Origin: G963923955 sp963923955 | GTDB taxonomy: Bacteria > Pseudomonadota > Gammaproteobacteria > Eutrophobiales > Eutrophobiaceae | Direction: 5' to 3' | DNA length: 64,000 bases | NCBI GenBank assembly: GCA_963923955.1 | Contig: OZ000552.1 | Coordinates: 1,054,001 to 1,118,000 of the forward strand | Shown here: positions 9,991 through 18,896 of the stretch, piece by piece | Layout: every line of letters begins with the position of its first letter | How positions within the stretch are numbered: the stretch's first letter is position 1 | Notes under the pieces: generated by a model | Seen by the model: the letters and a program-made list of their open reading frames with translations, nothing else | The model's database searches: none | What the model was told of the DNA's origin: nothing | Translations under genes and position numbers: made by a program

Positions 9991-10034
9991 GCACAATCCT
10001 GATGTTACGGAATGGGCATCAGGATTTTTTGTGC
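9991..10034 (+). terminator. Rho-independent terminator of the TonB receptor gene
   Basis: Perfect stem AATCCTGATG (9995-10004) with CATCAGGATT (10017-10026) followed by a T run; an outer GCACAA/TTGTGC pairing extends it. It lies 20 bases after the receptor stop. The rest of the gap to 10286 shows no gene I can support. Confidence 0.85.
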
Positions 10035-10286
10035 ATCACTAAAGATCGCCGGCGAATAATGACCATCCACTCTATTATTATGTAAAACAAACGACCGGCG
10101 GAATCTCGCGCCCCGATCAAGGCGATCAACCCTTCATCCGCCAGATGAGCAATCCGCGCCCCTTTCTTATTTCTTACATTTCCCTTTGATTTTTTTATAA
10201 AATCATCTGTCATATACGGGGTCTGTCGCACACAGGCACCCGTTCAGGTAGTTGTCCATTGATCATAAAAATATTGTCTTAACTTC

Positions 10287-11507
10287 ATGAGCGCAGCAGA
10301 CCGGGACGCCGACACAGCCGCGATCAATGCCCACCGCTGGCCGCTGTTCGTTGTTGTATTGCCCATCGTGGTGGTGCTGCTGGGAGTGGCGCTGGCGCTG
10401 ACGCTCATTCGCACCTCGCCGAAAGCGGAGTTGGGGCCGCCCGGCAGACAGCCGCGCCTGGTGGAGACCAGCCTGGTTGAGTTTTCCCGGCAGCAGGTCA
10501 TGGTGCAGGCGATGGGCGTTGTGGTCCCGGCCCGGCAGATTGAAATCAGGCCGCGTGTGAACGGGCTGGTCGTTGGCGTGAGTGATGATTTTGTCCCCGG
10601 CGGGCGCTTGGCGCAGGGCGAGATGTTGTTGCGGCTTGACGCAAGCGACTTTGAATTGATCGTGCGTGAGAAGGCAAGTGAGTTGGCGCGGGCGCAGAGC
10701 GAGCTTGCCCTGGAGATGGGCCGGCAGAGGTTTGCGCGCCAAGAATATGCGCTGCGGCAAAATGAGGTCAGCGAGGAGGATCAGGCGCTGATGTTGCGCC
10801 GGCCGCAGTTGGCCGCCGCGCAAGCCGCGGTGGAAAAGGCAAGGATCAGCCTGGAGCAGGCGCAGCTGGCCCTCCGGCGCACGGTCATTGTCGCGCCCTT
10901 TGCTGCGATGGTTCGAGAGCGGAGGGTGGATGTCGGTGTGCAGGTGACAACGGCAAGCCCGCTGGCGGTGTTAGATGGCACCGAGCGCTTCTGGATACAG
11001 CTGGCAGTGCCGGTGGACAAGCTGCCCTGGATCATCATCCCCGATGCGGCGGGCGAGCAGGGCTCACGCGCGCGCATCTATAACGACATTGCCTGGGGCG
11101 AGGATAGCTACCGAAGCGGCCGCGTCATTCGCTTAGCGGGCGAGTTGGAGGAAGAAGGACGCATGGCGCAGCTGCTGGTTGAGGTAGATGACCCGCTCTC
11201 ATTGACCCAAGAGAATGCCGGCCGACCGATCCTGTTACTGGATTCCTATCTGCGCGTGGTGATAGAGGGGATTGAGCTTGATGCAGTGGTGCAGCTGGAC
11301 CGCAGCCTGCTGCACAACGGCGATTATGTCTGGCTGATGGATGAGAATAACGAATTGCGTATTCAACCCGTTGAGGTGCTGTTTCGTGGGCCGGACAGCG
11401 TGTTGATCGACGAGGGCTTGCGCGAGGGCGAGCGGCTCATAACCAGTGTGCTTTCCGCGCCGGTGTCAGGGATGAAGCTGCGCGAGAGAACGGCGCCTGA
11501 ATTGTGA
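10287..11507 (+). CDS. RND efflux periplasmic adaptor (membrane fusion protein)
   Basis: A 406-residue HlyD/AcrA-type adaptor linking an inner-membrane RND pump to an outer-membrane channel. One N-terminal transmembrane anchor (about residues 20-44) precedes a split lipoyl domain, with RPRVNGLV at about 88-95 and a second half around TVIVAPFAAMVRE at 202-214. A long alpha-hairpin lies between the halves, and beta-barrel and membrane-proximal segments follow. No Cys lipobox, so it is anchored rather than a lipoprotein. The stop overlaps the pump gene start by four bases (GTGA). No outer-membrane factor gene lies next to it, so the pump probably shares a TolC-like protein encoded elsewhere. Confidence 0.92.
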   Translation: MSAADRDADTAAINAHRWPLFVVVLPIVVVLLGVALALTLIRTSPKAELGPPGRQPRLVETSLVEFSRQQVMVQAMGVVVPARQIEIRPRVNGLVVGVSDDFVPGGRLAQGEMLLRLDASDFELIVREKASELARAQSELALEMGRQRFARQEYALRQNEVSEEDQALMLRRPQLAAAQAAVEKARISLEQAQLALRRTVIVAPFAAMVRERRVDVGVQVTTASPLAVLDGTERFWIQLAVPVDKLPWIIIPDAAGEQGSRARIYNDIAWGEDSYRSGRVIRLAGELEEEGRMAQLLVEVDDPLSLTQENAGRPILLLDSYLRVVIEGIELDAVVQLDRSLLHNGDYVWLMDENNELRIQPVEVLFRGPDSVLIDEGLREGERLITSVLSAPVSGMKLRERTAPEL

Positions 11508-14500
11508 AAATGGCCGCGCAGACAAGGACCGGCCCGATCGCCTGGATGGTGTATAACCGGGTGACGCCGAATTTGTTGATGCTGGTGCTGATCATCGGCG
11601 GCCTGTTCATGACGACGAAGATAAAGCGCGAGGTATTCCCTGAGTTTGACCTGGATATCGTCACCGTCAATGTAGCCTATCCCGGCGCCAGTCCGGCTGA
11701 AGTGGAACAGGGCATCATCCTGGCCATAGAAGAAGCCGTGCGCGCCATCGCCGGGATTAAGGAGGTGCTCGCGACCGCAGCAGAAGGCAGCGCCCGGGTC
11801 GTGCTGGAGTTGGAGACCGATGTCGATGTGCAGAAGACCTATCAGGAGATCCAGCAGGAGATCGATCGCATCCGCACCCTGCCCGAAGATGCCGAAGAGC
11901 CGCAGGTCGCGCTGAGTACGCGCTGGCGCGAGGTCATGGCCATACAGATCTATGGCGATGCCGGTGAATGGGTCTTGCGCGATATTGCCGAGCAGGTGCG
12001 TGAGCAGCTATTGCAGGGCCCGGGTATCAGCCAGGTCGATCTCAAGGGCGCGCGCAATTATGAAGTGCACCTGGAGATCTCCCAAGGTGCCCTGCGTGCC
12101 TATGGCCTGACCATTGAGGAGGTGGCCGGGATCGTCCGGGATACCGCCGTCGAAATCCCCGGCGGCGGCGTGAAGACAAGCGGCGGGGAGATACTGATCC
12201 GCATGGTGGAAAGGCGCGATTGGGCGAGGGAATTTGCCACCATTCCCGTCGTTTCATCGGGGCAGGGCACGGTATTGTACCTGCAAGACATTGCCACCGT
12301 GCGCGATGGCTTTAGCAACACCGATCAATTTGCCTTCTACAATGACTATCCCTCTATTGGTCTGGCCGTATCCCGTGTCGGCGAGCAGACGCCCATTGGC
12401 GTGTCTGAGGCGGTACGCGCGCGCATGCAGGAGATCGCAGCGAACCTGCCGGACGGCATCAATTATGCGATCAACCGCGACATGTCGGAGATCTATAAAC
12501 AACGCCTGCAACTCCTGCTCAAGAATGCGGCCATCGGCCTGGTGCTGGTGCTGGTGTTATTGAGCCTGTTCCTGGAATTCAGCCTGGCCTTCTGGGTGGT
12601 GATGGGCATCGTAACCTCATTTCTAGGCGCCATGCTGCTGCTGCCCTTTACTGGTGCCACGATCAACATGGTGTCGATGTTTGCCTTTATCGTTGCCTTA
12701 GGCATTGTTGTTGATGATGCCATTATCGCCGGGGAGAATATTTATGAGAACCGGCAGCGCGGCATGGGCTACCTTGCGGCGGCGATACAAGGGGCGCGGG
12801 AGATTGCTGTACCGGTCAGTTTTGCCATTGCCACCAATATCATGGCCTTTGTCCCTATTTTGTTTGTGCCGGGCTTTCTCGGCAAGGTCTGGGCCGTGAT
12901 CCCCTTGGTGGTGATTACGGTCTTCGTCATCTCTTGGGTTGAGGCGCTGTTTATATTGCCGGCACACATCGCCCACACAAAGACAAGGCGCAAACACTCC
13001 GCCACCGCATACTGGCATGAGAAGCAGGAGCGCTTCAGCCGGTATTTCCTGAAGGTGGTCAATCAATATTACGGGGCGGTGCTCCGTGCCTGTTTAGCTG
13101 CACGTTACCTGACGGTTGCGGCCTGCGTTGCCCTGTTGCTCATCGTTATCGCCTACGTGGCCAGCGGGCGCATGGGCCTGATCCTGATGCCCAAGATTGA
13201 ATCCGATCGCGCCGTTGCCTCTGCTGTTCTGCCCTATGGCAGCCCGCTGGAGCGCATCCAGCAGGTGCGCACCCATCTGCTGGATCTGGCCTATGAGGTA
13301 GCCGCTGAGAACGGCGGTGCCGAGCTGGTGGAGGGCATCTTCTCCGTCATCAATGAAAACAGGGTCGAGGTGATCATGTACCTGACCGGGCCCGGCATCA
13401 GGCCGCTCAGCACCGCGGCCGTAACCCGCCTGTGGCGCGAGAAGACCGGCCTGCTGCCGGGGCTTGAATCGCTGCGCTTTGAGTCGGATCGAGGCGGGCC
13501 CGGCCGCGGCCCGACGGTGACTGTGGAGCTGAGCCATCGTGATGTGCAGGTGCTGGATCAGGCCGGCGAGGAGCTGGCGCAGCGCCTGTTGCAGTTTGGC
13601 ACGGTAAGCGATGTCGATAGTGGCTTTGCCCAAGGCAAGGAGCAGTTGAATTTCAGGCTGACCGAGGAGGGCCGGAGCCTGGGGCTGACAAGCCAGGCGG
13701 TGGCCAGACAGGTGCGCCATGCCTTTTATGGCGCCGAGGCGATCCGGCAGCAACGCGGCCGCAATGAGGTCAAGGTCATGGTGCGCCTGCCTGAGGCTGA
13801 GCGGGTGCGGGAATATAATATTGAAGAACTGCTGATCCGCACCCCCGCCGGGCGCGATGTGCCTCTGTTGCAGATCGCAGAGTTGGAACGCGGCCGCGCC
13901 TATGCCACCATCAATCGCCGTGACGGCCGCCGCACGATCAATGTTACCGCGGAAGTTGAGCCCATCGATCAAAGCAACCAGGTCTTGACCACGATCAAGC
14001 AGGACATCCTGCCGCAATTGCTGAGTGATTACCCGAACTTGAGCTATAGTTTTGAGGGTCGGCAGTCCAGTTTCCGCGACTCGGTGGAATTTTTGATCAT
14101 CGGTTTTTTCATCGCCATGCTATGCAGCTATATCGTGCTGGCGATCCCCCTGCGCAGTTATATCCAGCCCATTGTTGTCATGGCGGCGATTCCCTTCGGC
14201 ATTGTCGGTGCGGTGATTGGCCACGGGCTGATGGATTACAACATCAGCATCATCAGCATGATGGGCGTTGTTGCCCTGGCCGGTGTCGTGGTCAATGATT
14301 CACTGATTATGATTCACTATGCCAATGGCCGGCGAGAAGGTCGGGGTGATGCCTTTGCTTCGATCTATGCGGCCGGCATCCGCCGCTTTCGCCCGATATT
14401 ATTAACCACGCTGACCACCTTCGGCGGCCTGGCGCCGATGATCTTCGAGACCTCGCGCCAGGCGCGTTTTATGATCCCGATGGCAGTCTCCTTAGGCTAC

Positions 14501-14620
14501 GGCATCTTGTTCACAACGCTGATCATCCTGGTGCTGGTGCCGTGCCTGTATCTGATCGTTGAGGACATCAGGAACTTTTTCCACGGCAAGCAGACGGAAT
14601 CGGCACAGGCCGCGATATAG
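11504..14620 (+). CDS. RND efflux transporter, AcrB/HAE-like inner-membrane pump
   Basis: A 1038-residue proton-driven exporter with the standard twofold RND layout: TM1, large periplasmic loop, TM2-6 (about residues 340-485), TM7, second loop, TM8-12 (about 860-1020). The two proton-relay aspartates of TM4 are present as Asp404 and Asp405 in IVVDDAII. In TM10 the lysine used by AcrB is replaced: the matching segment reads GVVVNDSLIM. That pattern is common in the non-AcrB branches and may indicate a different substrate class. It is translated from GTG at 11504 overlapping the adaptor stop. Substrate unknown. Confidence 0.92.
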   Translation: MKMAAQTRTGPIAWMVYNRVTPNLLMLVLIIGGLFMTTKIKREVFPEFDLDIVTVNVAYPGASPAEVEQGIILAIEEAVRAIAGIKEVLATAAEGSARVVLELETDVDVQKTYQEIQQEIDRIRTLPEDAEEPQVALSTRWREVMAIQIYGDAGEWVLRDIAEQVREQLLQGPGISQVDLKGARNYEVHLEISQGALRAYGLTIEEVAGIVRDTAVEIPGGGVKTSGGEILIRMVERRDWAREFATIPVVSSGQGTVLYLQDIATVRDGFSNTDQFAFYNDYPSIGLAVSRVGEQTPIGVSEAVRARMQEIAANLPDGINYAINRDMSEIYKQRLQLLLKNAAIGLVLVLVLLSLFLEFSLAFWVVMGIVTSFLGAMLLLPFTGATINMVSMFAFIVALGIVVDDAIIAGENIYENRQRGMGYLAAAIQGAREIAVPVSFAIATNIMAFVPILFVPGFLGKVWAVIPLVVITVFVISWVEALFILPAHIAHTKTRRKHSATAYWHEKQERFSRYFLKVVNQYYGAVLRACLAARYLTVAACVALLLIVIAYVASGRMGLILMPKIESDRAVASAVLPYGSPLERIQQVRTHLLDLAYEVAAENGGAELVEGIFSVINENRVEVIMYLTGPGIRPLSTAAVTRLWREKTGLLPGLESLRFESDRGGPGRGPTVTVELSHRDVQVLDQAGEELAQRLLQFGTVSDVDSGFAQGKEQLNFRLTEEGRSLGLTSQAVARQVRHAFYGAEAIRQQRGRNEVKVMVRLPEAERVREYNIEELLIRTPAGRDVPLLQIAELERGRAYATINRRDGRRTINVTAEVEPIDQSNQVLTTIKQDILPQLLSDYPNLSYSFEGRQSSFRDSVEFLIIGFFIAMLCSYIVLAIPLRSYIQPIVVMAAIPFGIVGAVIGHGLMDYNISIISMMGVVALAGVVVNDSLIMIHYANGRREGRGDAFASIYAAGIRRFRPILLTTLTTFGGLAPMIFETSRQARFMIPMAVSLGYGILFTTLIILVLVPCLYLIVEDIRNFFHGKQTESAQAAI

Positions 14621-14646
14621 CTGATTCCAGCCAATCCTTGGACCGC

Positions 14647-14979
14647 TTATTTTTTATCTTCTGCGGCAACAGCGCCTGCATCATCATCGCCGGCCGCCGG
14701 CAATGCCTTCTCCGCGCTCGGCCAGGGGCTGAACGGGAACGGGCGCTCTTCGGATTGAAAGGTAATATAGCGCAAGATCTGGAAGGCATAGCTCGTCAAG
14801 CCGCCACTGAAGCCGGACAGGTGTTCATTGAGATTGCCGGTGATCACCTTGGTGATAAACTGAAAAATAACCAGCAGCCAGATGACGACATAGAGCACAT
14901 AGAAGATGACCCCGAAGACCAGTATGAACAGGCCGCGGATCCAGACATCGACATTCTTTGCATTTTCTTTAACACTCAT
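14647..14979 (-). CDS. DUF4389 membrane protein
   Basis: A 110-residue protein with one long or two tight hydrophobic segments (about residues 14-40), a central region ending YAFQILRYITFQSEERPFPF, and an acidic Ala/Asp-rich tail. This matches the DUF4389 family, small inner-membrane proteins of unknown function common in Proteobacteria. GGAGGAG lies seven bases before the ATG. It is convergent with the RND pump gene. Confidence 0.85.
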   Translation of the reverse strand: MSVKENAKNVDVWIRGLFILVFGVIFYVLYVVIWLLVIFQFITKVITGNLNEHLSGFSGGLTSYAFQILRYITFQSEERPFPFSPWPSAEKALPAAGDDDAGAVAAEDKK

Positions 14980-15171
14980 AGAATTCTCCTCCCATTGATA
15001 AATATTCGGCTACTTCTTAAGCCAATTATAGGGATGAAAAGCAAATAGCCAAGTCTTAATTGAAGGAATTGCAAAATCATTGCGCTGTTAAAACGGCCAA
15101 CTTTCTGATTTATCAAGCCTGGTTAAATCCGGTAAAATCCGCCCTTTGAACGATATACGGGTTTTTCCAAG

Positions 15172-16017
15172 ATGAAACTGTCAGCCAAGGCATTTGCGGC
15201 ATGGGAGCGCAAGGCGATCACCCTGCTCGGCATGTCCGGGGTGGGGAAGACTCGTCTTGCCGATATGCTGCGCCACCATCACTGGTTTCATTATTCGGGC
15301 GATTACCGGATAGGCACACGCTATCTGGATGAGCCGATCCTGGACAATATCAAGCAACAGGCCATGCAGGTGCCCTTTTTGCGCGAACTCTTGTTGTCTG
15401 ATTCGATCCACATTAGCAACAACATTACGGTCGATAATCTGGCACCGCTGTCCACTTTTTTAGGGAAGGTCGGTAATCCTGAGCTGGGTGGGCTTGGCCT
15501 GCGGGAATTCAAGCGGCGGCAGGAATTGCATCGTCTTGCCGAGATCCAGGCGATGCGGGATGTCCCGGCGTTTATCAGCAAGGCGGAGAAGATCTATGGT
15601 TATCGGCATCTGGTGAATGACGCCGGCGGCAGTCTGTGTGAATTGGATGAAGCGGCGCTGTTTGAGACATTGGCCGAGCATACGCTGATGCTCTACATAC
15701 AGGCCACGGAAGAAGATGAGCAGGAACTGATCCGGCGGGCGGCGGCCAACCCGAAGCCGGTGTATTATCCGGAGGGTTTTTTAGATGAACAACTGGCGGC
15801 CTTTATGGGCGAGCGTGAATTGGATTATGTGGCCTTGATCGATCCCGATGAGTTTGTGCGCTGGGTCTTTCCGCGCCTGTTTTCTGCGCGCATCCCAAAA
15901 TATGAGAGGCTTGCTAAAGAATACGGCTACACCGTCAGCAGCACGGATATTGCCGCCGTTCAAGACGAAGACGATTTTTTATCCCTGCTGGAAGGCATCA
16001 TCAGTGAACAGCCTTGA
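15172..16017 (+). CDS. P-loop ATPase/kinase-like protein of unknown function
   Basis: A 281-residue protein with a Walker A motif GMSGVGKT at residues 20-27 and a following HYSGDYRIGTRYL segment reminiscent of small-molecule kinases. I recognise it as a conserved proteobacterial ATPase found beside methionine-biosynthesis genes but know no experimentally assigned activity. It ends 28 bases before metA and is probably cotranscribed with it. ATG start at 15172. Confidence 0.75.
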   Translation: MKLSAKAFAAWERKAITLLGMSGVGKTRLADMLRHHHWFHYSGDYRIGTRYLDEPILDNIKQQAMQVPFLRELLLSDSIHISNNITVDNLAPLSTFLGKVGNPELGGLGLREFKRRQELHRLAEIQAMRDVPAFISKAEKIYGYRHLVNDAGGSLCELDEAALFETLAEHTLMLYIQATEEDEQELIRRAAANPKPVYYPEGFLDEQLAAFMGERELDYVALIDPDEFVRWVFPRLFSARIPKYERLAKEYGYTVSSTDIAAVQDEDDFLSLLEGIISEQP

Positions 16018-16045
16018 TTGCCAAAAGAAATTTTAGATAGAGACA

Positions 16046-17116
16046 ATGCCGCTGGTCGCCAATACCAACTTACCCAGCTTTGCACGGCTGCGCGCCGAAG
16101 GGGAGACTGTGCTGCCGCAGGAGCGCGCGGTTCATCAGGATATTCGCGAGTTGCACATCGGCCTGCTGAATATGATGCCGGACAAGGCCCTGGAAGCGAC
16201 CGAGCGCCAGTTTTTTCGCCTGGTCGGGGAGAGTAATCAGATCGCACAGTTCTACGTACACCCCTTTACCCTTGCAGAACTGGCAAGGGGCGCGCAGGGC
16301 CGCGCCCATGTTGAAAGCTATTACCGCGCCTTTGAGGAGATAAAAGAACAGGGCTTGGATGCCTTGATCATTACCGGTGCTAATGTGATCGGGGCGGAGT
16401 TATCCAGCCAGAGCTTCTGGAAGCCTCTAATTGAAGTGTTTGATTGGGCCTATGAAAATGTTACTTCCATCTTATGCTCGTGCCTGGCAACGCATGCAGT
16501 GCTGGAATTTCGTTATGGCCAAAGACGCCGGGCCTTGGGTCAAAAGCGCTGGGGCGTCTATCTGCATCGAGTAACAGACAAGACCCACCCCCTGATGGCG
16601 GGTGTGAACACACGTTTTGATGTGCCGCATTCCCGTTTTAACCAGATAGATGAACAGCAATTTAAGGCGGCGGGACTGGGCATTCTAGCCAGGACCGAGC
16701 AGGATGACGTGCATCTGGCGGTCAGCGAGGATGGTTTTCGTATTGTTTTTTTTCAAGGACACCCTGAGTATGACGCCATCAGCCTGTTTAAGGAATATAA
16801 GCGCGAAGTCGGGCATTACCTCTTCGCCGAGTTGGATGCCTACCCGCCCTTTCCTGAAAATTACCTGGGTCTGTGCGAGCGCGCCATTCTGGATGAGTAT
16901 AAAGAAAGGGCCGTATCGGCAAGGCAGGCCGGGGATAAGGCGCCCGACTTTCCGGAGGCCCTGATCGTGCCGCGCCTGGACAATACCTGGCACGACAGCG
17001 CCGAGGCCATTATCAATAACTGGATAGGGCAGGTCTATCAATTAACGCATCTGGACCGGCGCCGGCCCTTTCGCGATGAAGTCGATCCGCATGATCCGCT
17101 CGGCGTAAAAAACTAA
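16046..17116 (+). CDS. metA: Homoserine O-acyltransferase (MetA family)
   Basis: Acylates L-homoserine in the first committed step of methionine synthesis, using an acyl-CoA. The 356-residue protein has the MetA glutamine-amidotransferase-like fold. Aligned on the E. coli enzyme, Cys146 (in CSCLATHA) is the acyl-accepting nucleophile and His239 and Glu241 (in FQGHPEYD) complete the site; spacing is the same as in E. coli (142/235/237). Succinyl versus acetyl specificity is not decided here. No methionine riboswitch or clear MetJ box is seen upstream; the gene is likely expressed with the preceding P-loop gene. Confidence 0.93.
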   Translation: MPLVANTNLPSFARLRAEGETVLPQERAVHQDIRELHIGLLNMMPDKALEATERQFFRLVGESNQIAQFYVHPFTLAELARGAQGRAHVESYYRAFEEIKEQGLDALIITGANVIGAELSSQSFWKPLIEVFDWAYENVTSILCSCLATHAVLEFRYGQRRRALGQKRWGVYLHRVTDKTHPLMAGVNTRFDVPHSRFNQIDEQQFKAAGLGILARTEQDDVHLAVSEDGFRIVFFQGHPEYDAISLFKEYKREVGHYLFAELDAYPPFPENYLGLCERAILDEYKERAVSARQAGDKAPDFPEALIVPRLDNTWHDSAEAIINNWIGQVYQLTHLDRRRPFRDEVDPHDPLGVKN

Positions 17117-17180
17117 TGTCGCCACAAAAAGGCAGGCTGTATCGGCCCTGATTGATCTGCAGTAAGAGGTGTTAGGAGTG

Positions 17181-18371
17181 ATGGAAAAAGTGCATGAAAA
17201 AGAGTCCTTCATAGCGAGTTTTCTGCGGCTGGAATCGGCCGGCGGCATCTTGCTGATGCTGGCTGCTGTGCTGGCCATTATCTGTGCCAACACGCCCGTG
17301 CAATCTTATTATGCGCTGCTGCTTGATACGCCGGTCGAGGTGCGCATCGGCGCCTTGCAGGTGGCCAAGCCGCTGTTGCTGTGGATCAACGACGGGCTGA
17401 TGGCGGTGTTCTTTTTCTTAGTCGGCCTGGAGCTGAAACGCGAACTGATCGAGGGCGAGCTATCAGACAAGAGCAGCATTATTCTCCCCGGTGTCGGTGC
17501 CATCGGCGGTATGCTGGTGCCGGCATTGGTCTATACCTATTTTAATATAGATGATCCCGTTGCCATGAAAGGTTGGGCGATCCCGGCGGCAACAGACATA
17601 GCATTCGCCTTAGGCGTATTGTCCCTGCTTGGCTCGCGCGTGCCGACCAGCCTGAAGATCTTCCTGACCTCGGTGGCCATTTTTGATGACATCGGTGCCA
17701 TCTTGATTATCGCGGTCTTCTACACCGCGAAAATTTCACTCATTGCGCTTATCATTGTCGCCTGTTGCATCCCGGTGCTGCTGTTTATGAATCGCAGCGG
17801 GCAGGAGTCCAAGAGCGTCTATTTCACCATCGGCCTGGTTATGTGGGTGGCGATGTTAAAGTCAGGCGTCCATGCAACCCTGGCCGGGGTGATCCTGGCC
17901 ATGTTTATCCCGATGCAATCAAAGGCAAACCCCGAACATTCGCCGCTGAAAAGCATGGAACACGACCTGCATACCGTGGTGGCCTTCTTTGTCCTGCCGG
18001 TGTTTGCCTTTGCCAATGCCGGCCTTGATCTTTCCGGGGTCGGGCTGGAGCAGATCCTGCATGACGTACCCATCGGCATCGCGCTGGGCTTACTAATCGG
18101 CAAGCAGGTCGGCATCTTTGGCCTGTGCTGGTTGGCGATTAGCCTGAAATTCGCCAGGCTGCCGGAGGGCGTATCCTGGTTGTCCTTATATGGCACCGCC
18201 GCCCTGTGCGGCATCGGCTTCACCATGAGCCTGTTCATCGGTTCCCTCGCCTTTGAAGAGACAGACGTGAACCTGCTGTTTGATGAACGCTTAGGAATCA
18301 TCATCGGCTCCCTGCTCTCCGGCCTTATTGGTTATTTTGTATTGCGCTTTAGTTTGCGGGATTCTCAATGA
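17181..18371 (+). CDS. nhaA: Na+/H+ antiporter NhaA
   Basis: Electrogenic inner-membrane exchanger expelling Na+ (or Li+) for two protons, used in pH and salt homeostasis. About 396 residues with the expected 12 helices. The ion-binding aspartate pair is Asp169-Asp170 in AIFDDIGAI, and the ESAGGILL N-terminal signature is present. I prefer the ATG at 17181; GTG codons at 17169 and 17178 are in frame and cannot be excluded, as AAGAGG at 17164 suits the later starts. Marine-type sodium physiology is consistent with this gene. Confidence 0.93.
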   Translation: MEKVHEKESFIASFLRLESAGGILLMLAAVLAIICANTPVQSYYALLLDTPVEVRIGALQVAKPLLLWINDGLMAVFFFLVGLELKRELIEGELSDKSSIILPGVGAIGGMLVPALVYTYFNIDDPVAMKGWAIPAATDIAFALGVLSLLGSRVPTSLKIFLTSVAIFDDIGAILIIAVFYTAKISLIALIIVACCIPVLLFMNRSGQESKSVYFTIGLVMWVAMLKSGVHATLAGVILAMFIPMQSKANPEHSPLKSMEHDLHTVVAFFVLPVFAFANAGLDLSGVGLEQILHDVPIGIALGLLIGKQVGIFGLCWLAISLKFARLPEGVSWLSLYGTAALCGIGFTMSLFIGSLAFEETDVNLLFDERLGIIIGSLLSGLIGYFVLRFSLRDSQ

Positions 18372-18457
18372 TCGATGGCGTTTCACTTGCATGACAGGCT
18401 TTTCTCTAAAAACATAACACTTCTGCGGGAATGATGCATCGGCAGGCTTATCCTTGC

Positions 18458-18534
18458 GTCATTCCTGGCTTGACCAGGAATCCATACAAGGCTCGGCAGG
18501 AAACCCGCTGGATTCCCGCTTGCACGGGAATGAC
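18458..18534. repeat. Dispersed 77-bp palindromic-ended repeat, copy A
   Basis: Bounded by GTCATTCC and GGGAATGAC. Internally it reads GGCTTGACCAGGAATCC, a divergent middle, then TGGATTCCC and an inverted arm. It is nearly the same element as that at 30812 and shares ends with those at 45785 and 45912. The surrounding gap 18372-18896 (525 bp) otherwise holds only this and the related element at 18588, and no gene. Confidence 0.8.
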
Positions 18535-18587
18535 GAGGGAGACAGAACGGGAAGGATAGGGGAGAGACCGGGAAGGTTTAATTGCCC

Positions 18588-18617
18588 GTTATTCCTGCGG
18601 AAGCAGGAATCTAGGAA
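18588..18617. repeat. Dispersed repeat, short hairpin variant (copy B)
   Basis: Starts GTTATTCCTGCGGAAGCAGGAATC, a perfect inverted repeat around GGAAGC, matching the left arm of the element at 45912. Further GATTCC/GGAATC words continue to about 18680, so a degenerate second arm may be present. Confidence 0.6.
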
Positions 18618-18896
18618 TCCACCAAATAACTCATAGCCAAAGCCGGGAGGCTTTGCCGGGAACCTCCCGGATTCCTGTCTCTGTTCCCGCTTCCGTGTTA
18701 TGTTTCGTCTTGAATTATTGGAATTATTCTTGCGAACGCAGGCTGAGATATTGGGGATGGTCTTGTCGCGCATCGCAGCGCTTCCGGCATAACATTAGCG
18801 GCCCGATCCCGGCCGATCTCCGAACACGTTAGGATATACAGGCAGGAGAGGGAAGGTAATGTCGTTTAACACCGGCCGCATTTTTCTTGAATAAAC

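Noticed and set aside
10019..10231. 70-codon minus-strand frame upstream of the RND adaptor
   Set aside because: It runs over the TonB-gene terminator, lacks a ribosome-binding site and matches nothing I know; too weak to call.
13094..14017. 307-codon antisense frame inside the RND pump gene
   Set aside because: GC-rich shadow of a clearly real gene. The same applies to long antisense frames at 28957-29760 (hmgA) and 25538-26281 (permease).
18454..18773. Short frames on both strands in the nhaA-argS gap
   Set aside because: They translate the palindromic repeats (LRGND/RKQES-type peptides) and are artefacts of those elements.
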